From NCBI GenBank assembly GCA_016708725.1, contig JADJFE010000001.1:310001-374000 (forward strand): a stretch of 64,000 bases of DNA, read 5' to 3'. This DNA comes from Candidatus Aalborgicola bjergmarkensis. GTDB lineage: Bacteria; Pseudomonadota; Gammaproteobacteria; Burkholderiales; Burkholderiaceae_C. This document shows, piece after piece, positions 34,752 to 44,696 of the stretch; position 1 is the stretch's first letter, and each line of letters begins with the position of its first letter. The position numbers and the translations under genes are program-made. The notes below the pieces were generated by a model. It was given only the letters and a program-made list of their open reading frames with translations, had not been told where the DNA came from and ran no database searches.

Positions 34752-37634
34752 CTGCGTGCTGGCGGTGCGTATCCGCATCGCCCCGCTAGGGCGCTCAACC
34801 CTAACCTTTGCCAGTGCAGCGGCAGCCAGCGAAGAAACCTTGCACGCGGTGCTGGACAAACATCTACAGTACAGCCACATCCAGCGCGCGTCGCTGATGT
34901 CGGCCACCTTGGCCGGCATACGGCTACGCGCACTCGATATCAGTGCCGAACAATTTGCTGCCCTGCAATCCATGAACACCGCCCTGCTGTGGAGCGTGGT
35001 ACGTCCGCAGCGGCAAGAGCTTTCTGGGCGCGGGAGCGTCTTGCCTCTGCCGGTTTGTGACCGCAGGCTGCTGTGGCGCTTCGGCATCTCGGGTGAGCGG
35101 CCGATTCTGCTGGTCTCGGTGGGAATCGTGCAGGGTACCGGACTGCTGCGCTCACTGGCCAAGGCGCTGCGCCTGTGGGCTTGGTCCGGCCTGGCGTGCG
35201 ACATGATCGTGCTCAATTTTGAGCCCAACTCCTACCTCATGAACCTGCAACGGGAAATTGACACTATCCGTGAACGCCTGGCTGGCGATGCGGTGACATC
35301 TGCTACGCCAACGGCACTGCATCTGCTGCGCGCACAAGAACTCACAAAAGAGGAGATAAGTACCCTGCACACGTTGGCACGGGTGCATATCAATGCGGAC
35401 GGTCGTCCGCTGACACACCATTTGCAGGAGTGGATTGCCTCCCACGAGGCGGCTTTACTGGAACGCGATAACAACGACCCGGTACGGGCTGCCAGTGCCA
35501 GCAGCCGGCGTGCGATCACGGCCACGACCGGAGCGTTCGACCCGCGTACCGGCGGGTTTGCATTCAGGGTCAGTGAAACGGTGCGTCCCATGCGCCCCTG
35601 GAGCAATGTCCTGGCCAATCCGGATTTTGGCTGCGTGCTGACCGAAAGTGGTGGCGGCTATAGCTGGGCTGGCAACAGCCGCTTGCACCAGATCACGCCC
35701 TGGTCCAATGATCCGGTGAGCGATCCCAGTGGCGAATGGTGGCTGCTGCAGGACAGCCGCAGTGGCGTGCTGTGGAGTTTGACGCCAAACGCCTGGGGTG
35801 ATGCCAGTTCGGGGTACCAGGTAACGCATGCTCAGGGCAGCACCCGCATCAGCCACATCCGTGGCGGTCTGAGCGTGGAAGTCACCTTCTGTGTGGGACA
35901 AGAGAGCGCCATCAAGTCAGTGCGCATTGCCTTGCACAACACCAGCGAGCGCACGAAACGCTTGCGCCTGCTGGGCCTGGTTGAGTGGATCATGGGGGCG
36001 CAGCGGTCCGAGCGCAACACCTGCTTGACGAGCATGCAGCACATTTCCGGCATGCAAGGCCGCAGCACAAACTTGCTATGTACCCAGCTCGCGCAAGACG
36101 GTGGTTTTGGCGGTAGCACGGCGTTCCTGAGTCTGGGGCAGGCGTTGTCTGATGTGGATGGCAACGTGGACTGGACCCTGCGACCGCCGGGAGTTCTTCA
36201 ACACCCGGGGCAACTGGTGGTGCCCCGCAATTTGGGCGAACGCATCGGAGAAGGGCTGGACCCTGTGCCGCCATCGCCATCGCCTTCAGATGGATGTTGG
36301 CGCACACGCCGAATTCGTCTTCAGCCTTGGACATGCTCCCACATTGATAGCTGCCTCCGCAATCTTGACGGGCGCTTCAGGTCAAAACGCCTTAAAGCGT
36401 GAAGCCGATGTCACGTCCTACTGGAACACCTTGCTGGGCAACTGCACGGTGCAAAACCCGACCCGCTGCTGAATGTGCTGGTGAACCGCTGGTTCCTGTA
36501 CCAGGCCATTTCCTGCCGGATGTGGGCCAAGGCCGGGTTTTACCAGGCCGGTGGTGCCACCGGCTTTCGCGACCAATTGCAAGATGCCATGGCGCTGGTC
36601 TGGAGCGCACCAGCCATGCTGCGTGCGCAGATCGTGACCTGTGCCGCGCGCCAGTTCCCCGAAGGCGACGTGCAGCACTGGTGGCATGCACCCACCGGAG
36701 CCGGGGTGCGCACCCACTTCAGCGACGACTTACTGTGGCTGCCGCACGCGCTGGCGCACTACCTGCGTGCCACTGGCGACCGGAAGTACTGGAACTGTCC
36801 CCTGCCGTTTCTCGAAGGTCCGGCTATTGCGCAGGAAGCGGAAGACGCCTACTTCACACCCGGCGTCAGCAGCGAGCAGGCCAGCCTGTGGGAACACGCT
36901 GCGCGCACCATCGATGCCAGCTTGCGCGTCGGTGCGCACGGTTTACCGCCGATGGGGAGTGGCGACTGGAACGACGGCATGAACACCGTCGGGCGCGAAG
37001 GCCGGGGCGAATCCGTCTGGCTGGGCTGGTTTTGTGTCACATCGTGGCAAACATGCGCCGCTGGCACGTCAGCGTGGAGAAGTGGAACGTGCGCTGCGTT
37101 GGGAGGCTGCGGCTGCGCTTTCAAAGGCCGCGCTGCTGAGCAGCGGCTGGGATGGTCTGCGGTTTTGCCGTGCCTATTTTGACGATGGCGAGAAGCTTGG
37201 TGCCAGCGCCAACGCCGAGTGCCGCATCGACCTGATTGCCCAGGCTTGGTCGGGCGTACACCTACGCGCTGGAGCCCTACGTCATGGCGGCCGATGTCGA
37301 TGGCGCAGCGCCTTATCAGGGGCAGGGCGGATGGAGCTGGTACACCGGTGCAGCCGGCTTGATGCAGCGCGCCGTCATCGAGTCCATTTTTGGTTTGCAG
37401 CAGCAAGCCACGACGTTGTGCTTAACGCCTTGCCTACCATCGCACTGGAATGAAGCCCAATTGACACTGCGCCGCGATGGCAACAGCCTGCACTTCATCC
37501 TCTTGCGCACCCGAGCGGATGCAGCGCCAGAGGCCGCCCGGCTACGCACGGCGCGTGCTCAACCCAGGATAATCGCTGGACTGGCGCGGGCTGCCCGACG
37601 GAACACGCTTTCTGTGCCGTTGCCGTTGGCGTGA
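34752..37634 (+). pseudogene. Glucan-synthase GH94, copy 4 (frameshifted, internal deletion)
   Basis: Starts CTGCGTGCTGGCGGTGCGTA and is open as one frame to about 36180 (579 residues in total). After that, single-base indels relative to copies 2, 3 and 5 break it repeatedly: near 36178, 36209, 36261, 36285, 36455, 36780, 37030 and 37120. At about 37250 some 370 bp are missing (AGGCTTGGTCGG jumps to CACCTACGCGCTGG). Many indels lie in short homopolymers, so some could be sequence error. Confidence 0.82.
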
Positions 37635-37674
37635 CGGCTCAAATGCATTACAGCGAGAAAAGTGCTCTTTATAC

Positions 37675-37846
37675 AATAGCTCTCGCTTATCCAATAAGGC
37701 TTACAGCCCGATTTGCCGTAAAAACACCCGGAAACGACCTGTTTTGATGCCTCATGGCGGTATCAGCATCGCCTTGACCCGTTTTGAAGGGCAAAATTCA
37801 AGGCAAATCTGGCTGTATGCCTTATGTAACAAGCGGGAGTAGCTAT
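37675..37846. repeat. Inverted-repeat element R1, copy 4
   Basis: Same arms, slightly shorter left arm (AATAGCTCTCGCTTATCC). Confidence 0.82.
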
Positions 37847-37854
37847 GTTTTTTG

Positions 37855-38209
37855 TAGAGACAGCACCGCAGACGAATGCGCTCGTTAAACGTTCTGGTGC
37901 CCGTGCCGCATCGTCCCATCTACGCGGCGTCCAGACAATAACAGTTGCAGATCCCAGTAATATACTGTTCCTATCCTCCGCCAGCCCAGGGGCTGCAGCA
38001 GGTGCTGGCATCGCTTTAACGAGCGAGAGTACAAGGTCAAAAACAGGAAATCGACAGCGTACAAATGCCCGGCCACTGTTTGGCCGACCTCGTGGCGTCA
38101 ACCACAGCAACGCTATAAATTCAGAAGCTACTCCCGCACGCCCTGCAAGCGCTACAGGCCAAAATGGCATAAATTCAGCGAATGCGGCATCTTTGGGCGG
38201 CGCAGTGAG
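37855..38209. other. Intergenic after copy 4; IS91 part deleted, second repeat present
   Basis: Shared sequence continues to GCGTCCAGACAATA (37939). The IS91 remnant is then absent, except that TTCCTATCCTCC at 37968-37979 matches its terminus. 38109-38179 is the inverted copy of the repeat at 20427-20495. No gene is supported. Confidence 0.5.
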
Positions 38210-38269
38210 GCCTAACGGATCGCCCAAGGCGGATGCCTTCGGCTCCGCTTGGTTGTGGTGTCGTTAGCA
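38210..38269. other. attC-like hairpin site
   Basis: GCCTAAC ... GTTAGCA, 60 bp, with inner stem CCAAGGCGGA paired to TCCGCTTGG around TGCCTTCGGC. The right core departs from GTTRRRY at two positions, so it is less sure than the sites at 18-20 kb. Confidence 0.5.
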
Positions 38270-38342
38270 TCACGTTCTGTGACCATTTCAAGGGTGCGAC
38301 ATTCTCTGTTGGTGCTTTGATTTTGTGGATTTACTGCGTAAT

Positions 38343-38425
38343 TGATAGCTGCTTGCGCAAGTTATATGCGGGCTAGCCCCACATTTCATCTAAAGACCCT
38401 GCCCCAACGCCAAGCCTCCGGTGTA
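38343..38425. repeat. Repeat with ATGCGGGCTAGC core, copy 1
   Basis: ATAGCTGCTTGCGCAAGTTA, then TATGCGGGCTAGC, CACATTTCATCTAAA and CCCCAACGCCAAGCCT. Second copy at 39540-39620. The two copies bracket the HigBA module in direct orientation. Confidence 0.65.
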
Positions 38426-38691
38426 CCGCCACCCCTGACCCAACGCCAAGACCCCTGTGAACGACAGAACTTTAAACACGCGGCCAAATGTGGCCTGCGG
38501 GTGCAAGTCCCGCCGCGAGCTGGTCACAGTGAGCAAAGCCCAGAAACTTGCGATGCATGCAACGCACTGCGTGAAATAGGCTTGTTTCCTGATGCGGCGT
38601 TTGATGCCCGGGACGACTGAATGTTGCTGACGGGGATGGCTGTAACAAGCACTTGTAACCGACTGCGCCAGAAGTGGTGCAGTCTTGTCGA

Positions 38692-38720
38692 TTGACTTTA
38701 TATACCAGTTAATATATATT
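38692..38720 (+). promoter_or_regulatory. Sigma70-type promoter of higBA
   Basis: TTGACT and TATATT separated by 17 bases. The -10 ends six bases before the ATG at 38727, so the mRNA would be nearly leaderless. The AT-rich ATATA/TATAT symmetry may also be the antitoxin operator. Confidence 0.6.
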
Positions 38721-38726
38721 TAAGCC

Positions 38727-39089
38727 ATGCCCACAAACGAAAAACCGCTTGAATGGATCGGTAGCAGCCACAAAGACTTGGTGGCCTTGCCTGCCGATGT
38801 TCGGCGAATTTTCGGCTTTGCTTTGTCGTTGGCGCAGTCGGGGGACAAACACGACGCAGCCAAGGTACTGAAGGGTTTTGGTGGTGCAGGGGTACTTGAG
38901 GTGGTGGAAGACGATGTTGGTGGCACCTACCGCGCCGTGTACACCGTCAAGTTTGCTGAGGCAGTGTTTGTCCTTCACTGCTTCCAGAAGAAAAGCAAGC
39001 GCGGCATCGCCACGCCGAAGGAAGACATGGACATCATCCACGCCAGGCTGAAAATTGCCGAAGCGTATGTAAAGGAGTTGCGAGAATGA
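38727..39089 (+). CDS. HigB-like toxin (RelE/ParE superfamily, Gp49-like)
   Basis: 120 residues: LEWIGSSHKDLVALPADVRR IFGFALSLAQSG, GAGVLEVVEDDVGGTYRAVY TVKF, AVFVLHCFQKKSKRGIATPK, DIIHARLKIAEAYVKELRE. This is the phage-derived Gp49-like branch of RelE-type mRNA interferases. The toxin gene comes first and overlaps the antitoxin gene by ATGA, the HigBA order. The core Arg/Tyr/Lys positions of the RelE fold (YRAVYTVKF; FQKKSKRG) are present. Complete gene. Confidence 0.85.
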   Translation: MPTNEKPLEWIGSSHKDLVALPADVRRIFGFALSLAQSGDKHDAAKVLKGFGGAGVLEVVEDDVGGTYRAVYTVKFAEAVFVLHCFQKKSKRGIATPKEDMDIIHARLKIAEAYVKELRE

Positions 39090-39421
39090 AAACACAACTT
39101 GTTGACGGCGTTGAAGTGCATCGTGGTTCCGGCAATGTGTTTGCTGACCTTGGCTTGGCTGATGCCGAAAAACTCAAGATCAAAACTGGCTTGGTGATCG
39201 AAATCAGGAAAGCCATGAAAATCCGTGGCCTGACTCAACAAGAGGCCGCCAAAAGAATGGGCATCACCCAGCCCAAAGTCTCTGACATGATGCGCGGCGA
39301 CTTCAGCAACCTGTCTGAGCGCAAACTGATGGACTGCCTAACGCGGCTGGGCTATGACATTGAAATAAAAGTGCGCCCAGCTAAAGCAGAAGTAGGGCAT
39401 CTGATGCTGGCTGCGGCTTGA
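39086..39421 (+). CDS. HigA-like antitoxin (XRE family)
   Basis: 111 residues. The helix-turn-helix is IRGLTQQEAAKRMGITQPKV SDMMRG, followed by FSNLSERKLMDCLTRLGYDI EIKVRPA, typical of HigA-type antitoxins paired with Gp49-like toxins. It also represses its own promoter in related systems. Starts inside the toxin stop codon. Confidence 0.87.
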   Translation: MKTQLVDGVEVHRGSGNVFADLGLADAEKLKIKTGLVIEIRKAMKIRGLTQQEAAKRMGITQPKVSDMMRGDFSNLSERKLMDCLTRLGYDIEIKVRPAKAEVGHLMLAAA

Positions 39422-39539
39422 ACCGTAGACCAACCTTCCGATTTTTTACCCTCCGAGTGTTCTGCAGAAATTTCGGTTACCTTCGCCCGGCGGGACGAGA
39501 GAGGGCTGGGGAGAGAGTGGGGACAAGTTACTATCATTT

Positions 39540-39620
39540 AAGTAGCTGCACACGCACGCTCTATGCGGGCTAGCGCCACATTTCATCTAAAATCCACACC
39601 CCAACGCCAAGCCTACCGCC
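39540..39620. repeat. Repeat with ATGCGGGCTAGC core, copy 2
   Basis: AAGTAGCTGCACACGCACGC, TATGCGGGCTAGCGCCACAT and CCCCAACGCCAAGCCTACC; direct copy of 38343-38425. Confidence 0.65.
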
Positions 39621-39980
39621 GCCGCAGTAGCCGATCAAACCAATGCGCAGCACTTTCTATATGCCAAATAGGCCGCTACAGCCCAAACGCTAGAGTGCGC
39701 GCTGAAGTCCTATTTGTCGTATGTCGGTGTGAAGGAAAAGAAACTCAAGGAAGCATCTCTCCGCCATAACCTTGAAGCGCTCTGGTCAATGGCTGTCCGC
39801 CACGCCCTCAATATCCAAACCAATCCGCCTCAATGGTGCAACATCCTGAATTCGGCTCACGACAAACCATATTACTTTCGCTATCCGATGGGCTTGAACG
39901 GCGTAACGTTGCCAGTGTTGGCTACGATGGTGGCTGATCTCAACGTTATCATCGGAGAGGTGGAAAAATCGGTCAAATGA
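39605..39980 (+). pseudogene. Hypothetical protein with an in-frame stop, possibly HEPN-like
   Basis: The frame reads ADQTNAQHFLYAK, stop (TAG), then AATAQTLECALKSYLSYVGV KEKKLKEASLRHNLEALWSM. It continues to VADLNVIIGEVEKSVK and stops at 39978-39980. QHFLYAK followed by ECALKSYL and SLRHNLEAL resembles the helical HEPN-type pattern, but the motif RHN-L is not a clear Rx4-6H. An 88-residue downstream part could be translated from 39714. The start appears to be eaten by the repeat at 39540-39620. Confidence 0.45.
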
Positions 39981-40012
39981 TTAACCCCGTACGACAGGCA
40001 CGGCCTGCGCAT

Positions 40013-40200
40013 AACCGGGTAGCCGGTAATTTCCACCTCCCAGCCTCCACACCACCCACCGTGCGGGTCCGCAGTGGGCGGAACAAACAAGTCGGCACGC
40101 GCAACGAAGCCAGCGTTTTCCTCACCGTGCAACCCTGTGCCTTGCCCCAAAAATCTTTCACTCTGATGCGGGAGTGGCAACATGCTATGGATGCAGTCTG
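40013..40200 (-). pseudogene. Group II intron 3' end remnant, second copy
   Basis: Reverse strand RVKDFWGKAQGCTVRKTLAS matches SVKDLWCKAQGDTVKKTPSS of the copy at 34340-34700. It is followed by the same GCGGACCCGCACGGTGGGTG stem and a different terminal loop before TACCCG. It directly precedes copy 5 of the glucan-synthase fragment. Confidence 0.5.
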
Positions 40201-40202
40201 AC

Positions 40203-43200
40203 GCCAATTCCGGCTGAAGCCCCCATGGGCTGTGCGAGAGAAGCTATGTTTTTGTGAGTTCCATGTAACGTCTGCCAGCGCGTTGTTGGACTGGCTGAAC
40301 GCCGACAAAAACGGCGATGCCAAGCCGCTGGTGTCTCTCACCCAGCACCCGGCGGTGGACCCGGATGCCAGCTATGAGAGCAGCTTTCATGCGGATCGGG
40401 TATGTTTCAACACCGAATGGGAGCGGCTGGCAAGCAAAATTACGGTCTGGGTGAGCCCCGAGGACGACATCGAATTCCGCCAGATCGAGTTGCACAACCG
40501 CACGCAAGTGCCCATGGAACTGGAATTGGTATCGGCGTTTGAAGTCACTCTGGCCGAATTTTCAGCCGATGCTGCACACCTGGATCCGGCCTGCGTGCTG
40601 GCGGTGCGTATCCGTATCGCCCCGCTAGGGCGCGCGACCCTGACCTTTGCCAGTGCAGCGGCAACCAACGAAGAAACCTTGCACGCGGTGCTGGACAAAC
40701 ATCTACAGTACAGCCACATCCAGCGCGCGTCGCTGATGTCGGCCACCTTGGCTGGAATACGGCTACGTGCACTCGATATCAGTGCCGAACAATTTGCTGC
40801 CCTGCAATTTATGAACACTGCCCTGCTGTGGAGCTTGGTACGCCCGCAGCGGCAAGAACTTTCTGGGCGCGGGAGCGTTTTGCCTCTGCCGGTTTGTGAC
40901 CGCAGATTGCTGTGGCGCTTCGGCATCTCGGGTGAGCGGCCGATTCTGCTGGTCTCGGTGGGAATCGTGCAGGGTACCGGACTGCTGCGCTCGCTGGCCA
41001 AGGCGCTGCGCCTGTGGGCCTGGTCCGGCCTGGCATGCGACATGATTGTGCTTAATTTTGAGCCCGACTCCTACATCATGAACCTGCAACGGGAAATTGC
41101 CACTATTCGTGAACGCCTGGCTGGCGATGCGGTGACATCTACTACGCCAACGGCGCTGCATCTGCTGCGCGCTCAAGAACTCACAAAAGAGGAGATAAGT
41201 ACCCTGCACACGTTGGCACGGGTGCATATCAATGCGGACGGTCGTCCGCTGACACACCATTTGCAGGAGTGGATTGCCTCCCATGAAGCGGCTTTACTGG
41301 AACGCGATAACAACGACCCGGTACGGGTTGCCAGCGCCAGCAGACGGCGTGCAATCACGGCCACGACCGGCGCATTCGATCCGCGTACCGGCGGGTTTGC
41401 ATTCAGGGTCAGTGAAGCGGTGCGTCCCATGCGCCCGTGGAGCAACGTCCTGGCCAATCCGGATTTTGGCTGCGTGCTGACCGATCAAGTCGGTGCGCAT
41501 TGCCTTGCACAACACAAGCGAGCGCACGAAGCGTCTGCGCCTGCTGGGTCTGGTGGAGTGGATCATGGGGGCGCATCGGGCCGAGCGCAACACCTGCTTG
41601 ACGAGCATGCAGCACATTTCCGGCATGCAAGGCCGCAGCACAAACTTGCTATGTACCCAGCTCGCGCAAGACGGTGGCTTTGGCGGTAGCACGGCGTTCC
41701 TGAGTCTGGGGCAGGCGTTGTCTGATGTGGATGGCAACGTGGACTGGACCTGTGACCGCCGGGAGTTCTTCAACACCCTGGGGCAACTGGTGGTGCCCCG
41801 CAATTTGGGCGAACGCATCGGAGAAGGGCTGGACCCCTGTGCCGCCATCGCCATCGCCTTTCAGATGGATGTTGGCGCACACGCCGAATTCGTCTTCAGT
41901 CTTGGACATGCTCCCACATTGATAGCTGCCTCCGCAATTTTGACGGGCGCTTCAGGTCAAAACGCCTTAAAGCGTGAAGCCGATGTCACGTCCTACTGGA
42001 ACACCTTGCTGGGCAACTGCACGGTGCAAACTCCGGACCCGCTGCTGAATGTGCTGGTGAACCGCTGGTTCCTGTACCAGGCCATTTCCTGCCGGATGTG
42101 GGCCAAGGCCGGGTTTTACCAGGCCGGTGGTGCCACCGGCTTTCGCGACCAATTGCAAGATGCCATGGCGCTGGTCTGGAGCGCACCAGCCATGCTGCGT
42201 GCGCAGATCGTGACCTGTGCCGCGCGCCAGTTCCCCGAAGGCGACGTGCAGCACTGGTGGCATGCACCCACCGGAGCCGGGGTGCGCACCCACTTCAGCG
42301 ACGACTTACTGTGGCTGCCGCACGCGCTGGCGCACTACCTGCGTGCCACTGGCGACTCCGAAGTACTGGAACTGTCCCTGCCGTTTCTCGAAGGTCCGGC
42401 TATTGCGCAGGAAGCGGAAGACGCCTACTTCACACCCGGCGTCAGCAGCGAGCAGGCCAGCCTGTGGGAACACGCTGCGCGCACCATCGATGCCAGCTTG
42501 CGCGTCGGTGCGCACGGTTTACCGCTGATGGGGAGTGGCGACTGGAACGACGGCATGAACACCGTCGGGCGCGAAGGCCGGGGCGAATCCGTCTGGCTGG
42601 GCTGGTTTTTGTGTCACATCGTGGCAAACATGGCGCCGCTGGCACGTCAGCGTGGAGAAGTGGAACGTGCGCTGCGTTGGGAGGCTGCGGCTGCGCTTTG
42701 CAAGGCCGCGCTGCTGAGCAGCGGCTGGGATGGTCTGTGGTTTTGCCGTGCCTATTTTGACGATGGCGAGAAGCTTGGTGCCAGCGCCAACGCCGAGTGC
42801 CGCATCGACCTGATTGCCCAGGCTTGGTCGGTACCACCTACGCGCTGGAGCCCTATGTCATGGCGGCCGATGTCTATGGCGCAGCGCCTTATCAGGGGCA
42901 GGGCGGATGGAGCTGGTACACCGGTGCAGCCGGCTTGATGCAGCGCGCCGTCATCGAGTCCATTTTTGGTTTGCAGCAGCAAGCCACGACGTTGTGCTTA
43001 ACGCCTTGCCTACCATCGCACTGGAATGAAGCCCAATTGACACTGCGCCGCGATGGCAACAGCCTGCACTTCATCCTCTTGCGCACCCGAGCGGATGCAG
43101 CGCTAGAGGCCGCCCGGCTACGCACGGCGCGCGTGCTCAACCCAGGATAATCGCTGGACTGGCGCGGGCTGCCCGACGGAACACGCTTTCTGGTGCCGTT

Positions 43201-43213
43201 GCCGTTGGCGTGA
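40203..43213 (+). pseudogene. Glucan-synthase GH94, copy 5 (longest 5' extent, three internal deletions)
   Basis: Carries sequence further 5' than any other copy: SALLDWLNADKNGDAKPLVS, ASYESSFHADRVCFNTEWER and WVSPEDDIEFRQIELHNRTQ of the first GH94-type sandwich. It then jumps at about 40603 to VLAVRIRIAPLG. At about 41485 some 400 bp are missing (GTGCTGACC joins GATCAAGTCGG, causing a frameshift). At about 42830 some 370 bp are missing. A TAA follows VLNPG (43148), where copies 2 and 3 continue. The frame 41493-42938 still contains GSGDWNDGM. Definitely not a full enzyme. Confidence 0.84.
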
Positions 43214-43254
43214 CGGCTCAAATGCATTACAGCGAGAAAAGTGCTCCTTATACA

Positions 43255-43431
43255 ATAGCTGCTCTCGCTTATCCAATAAGGCTTACAGCCCGATTTGCCA
43301 TGTAAAAACACCCGGAAACGACCCGTTTTGATGCCTCATGGCGGTATCAGCATCGCCTTGACCCGTTTTGAAGGGCAAAATTCAAGGCAAATCTGGCTGT
43401 ATGCCTTATGTACCAAGCGGGAGTAGCTATG
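43255..43431. repeat. Inverted-repeat element R1, copy 5
   Basis: Arms ATAGCTGCTCTCGCTTATCC and the complement of ACCAAGCGGGAGTAGCTAT; central CGTTTTGATGCCTCATGGCG present. Confidence 0.85.
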
Positions 43432-43489
43432 TTTTTTGCAGAGACAGCACCGCAGACGAATGCGCTCGTTAAACGTTCTGGTGCCCGTG

Positions 43490-44022
43490 CCGCATCGACG
43501 GCTGCGTTACTTCATGCAGCGCGATGGGGCGGTGCTCAATAGGGTGCTGCACATCTTCCTGCGGGTCATTGAGCAAAGTCTACGGGCTCACTGCCCGGGT
43601 GCAGAGCAGGTGGAAAAGGCCGCCCTGCACATCGGCGCAGTGGCTTTCATCCACCGGTTTGGCTCCAGCTTGAACGAGCATGTACATTTTCATGTTTGCG
43701 TGGTTGATGGCGTATTTGAGGTAGCGGCGGGCGAAGCGGATGCTACAGCGCCGAGCGTCATTTTTCACCCGGCCAGTGGCGCAGCCAGAACCGGACGATT
43801 GTGCCGATCAGCGCATCCATTGGTGAGAGCAAAACCAGCGAGTCAGACCCGCTGTCGGGTAGAGTCGTACCGGAGACACACCAAGACAACCCAAAATGGC
43901 ACACGAGCGAAAAAAACAGGCCGTTTCGATTGCCAAACCGAGGATCGCAATGTGCCAAAATGGGAGTTTTGAGGACGGGTCAGGATGCGATACTTGGGGT
44001 CGTGCGGTTGGATTTCCTATCC
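43490..44022 (+). pseudogene. IS91-family transposase remnant with the HUH motif, copy 5
   Basis: Unlike the other copies this one keeps the N-terminal catalytic part: RLRYFMQRDGAVLNRVLHIF, LHIGAVAFIHRFGSSLNEHV HFHVCVVDGVFE. HVHFHV is the HUH metal-binding signature of rolling-circle transposases. The middle is deleted and joins to CAGCCAGAACCGGACGATTG. It ends at GTGCGGTTGGATTTCCTATCC (44022). The two catalytic tyrosines are not visible. Confidence 0.78.
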
Positions 44023-44128
44023 TCCAGTACTAATCGGGAAATCGGGAAGTTATTTTTGACCATGTCCTATACGGCTTTGGCCTTTATGGAATAAGAGGAT
44101 AGGGCTATAAATTTTGCATCATTCAGCC

Positions 44129-44470
44129 ATGCGCACCCACCAGCAACTGGACTTACGCAGCTTGCAACTGCACCAGCAAGTGGCGGCGAAAATTCGGGAT
44201 AACCCGGCACTGTTGGAAAAAGCCAAAGTGACCTTGGCGCGTTGGCGGGCTACTGCTTCACCGCACAGCTTTGGTTATCTTGATGAATGGAAGAATGTTC
44301 TGGACAGCGGGCTGGATGCTTGTCTGGCTCTAGCCCTGGATCCCGGCGAGTACGCCACCGCCATGCGGCAGGCATCGCCACTGGCTTGCCTGTTGAGCAA
44401 CGCCGAGCGCTTTGCTTTTTTGCGGCACTGGAAACAAACCCAACTGGAGTCAAGCCATGCACCGCGCTGA
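44129..44470 (+). CDS. Unknown protein upstream of a nucleotidyltransferase gene
   Basis: 113 residues from ATG 44129 (RTHQQLDLRSLQLHQQVAAK IRDNPALLEKAKVTLARWRA). Mostly helical, ending FLRHWKQTQLESSHAPR. It overlaps the start of the DUF6036-type nucleotidyltransferase by 14 bases, so the two form a coupled pair, possibly a toxin-antitoxin-like module with the small protein as the regulator. The family is not otherwise recognised. Confidence 0.65.
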   Translation: MRTHQQLDLRSLQLHQQVAAKIRDNPALLEKAKVTLARWRATASPHSFGYLDEWKNVLDSGLDACLALALDPGEYATAMRQASPLACLLSNAERFAFLRHWKQTQLESSHAPR

Positions 44471-44681
44471 TCTGGAGCACATCATTCGGGCGGCGGCGGC
44501 CATTACCAATGAATATGAGTTGGTGGTTATTGGCAGCCAATCCATCCTGGGCACGCAAACTGACCTGCCTGAGGTGTTGGTGCAATCCATGGAGGCCGAC
44601 ATTTATCCATTGCAACACCCGGAGCTGGCGGATTTGATTGACGGTGCCATCGGTGAGGCATCGCCGTTCCTAAAACCATAG
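44457..44681 (+). pseudogene. DUF6036-type nucleotidyltransferase, 5' half (interrupted by IS607)
   Basis: HRADLEHIIRAAAAITNEYE LVVIGSQSILGTQ has the GSQS nucleotidyltransferase motif. LPEVLVQSMEADIYPLQH has the paired acidic residues. The native frame stops matching after GAIGEASPF, where an IS607-type element starts (44665). The matching 3' half is at 46945-47263, resuming at PFHERFGYYAQGVGPETA. Joined, the two give a full protein of about 180 residues. Confidence 0.82.
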
Positions 44682-44696
44682 ACAAATGTTCCATCG

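Noticed and set aside
14095..44022. The repeat region as a prophage
   Set aside because: No capsid, tail, terminase or lysis genes; cargo is cassette-like and the units carry IS91-type remnants.
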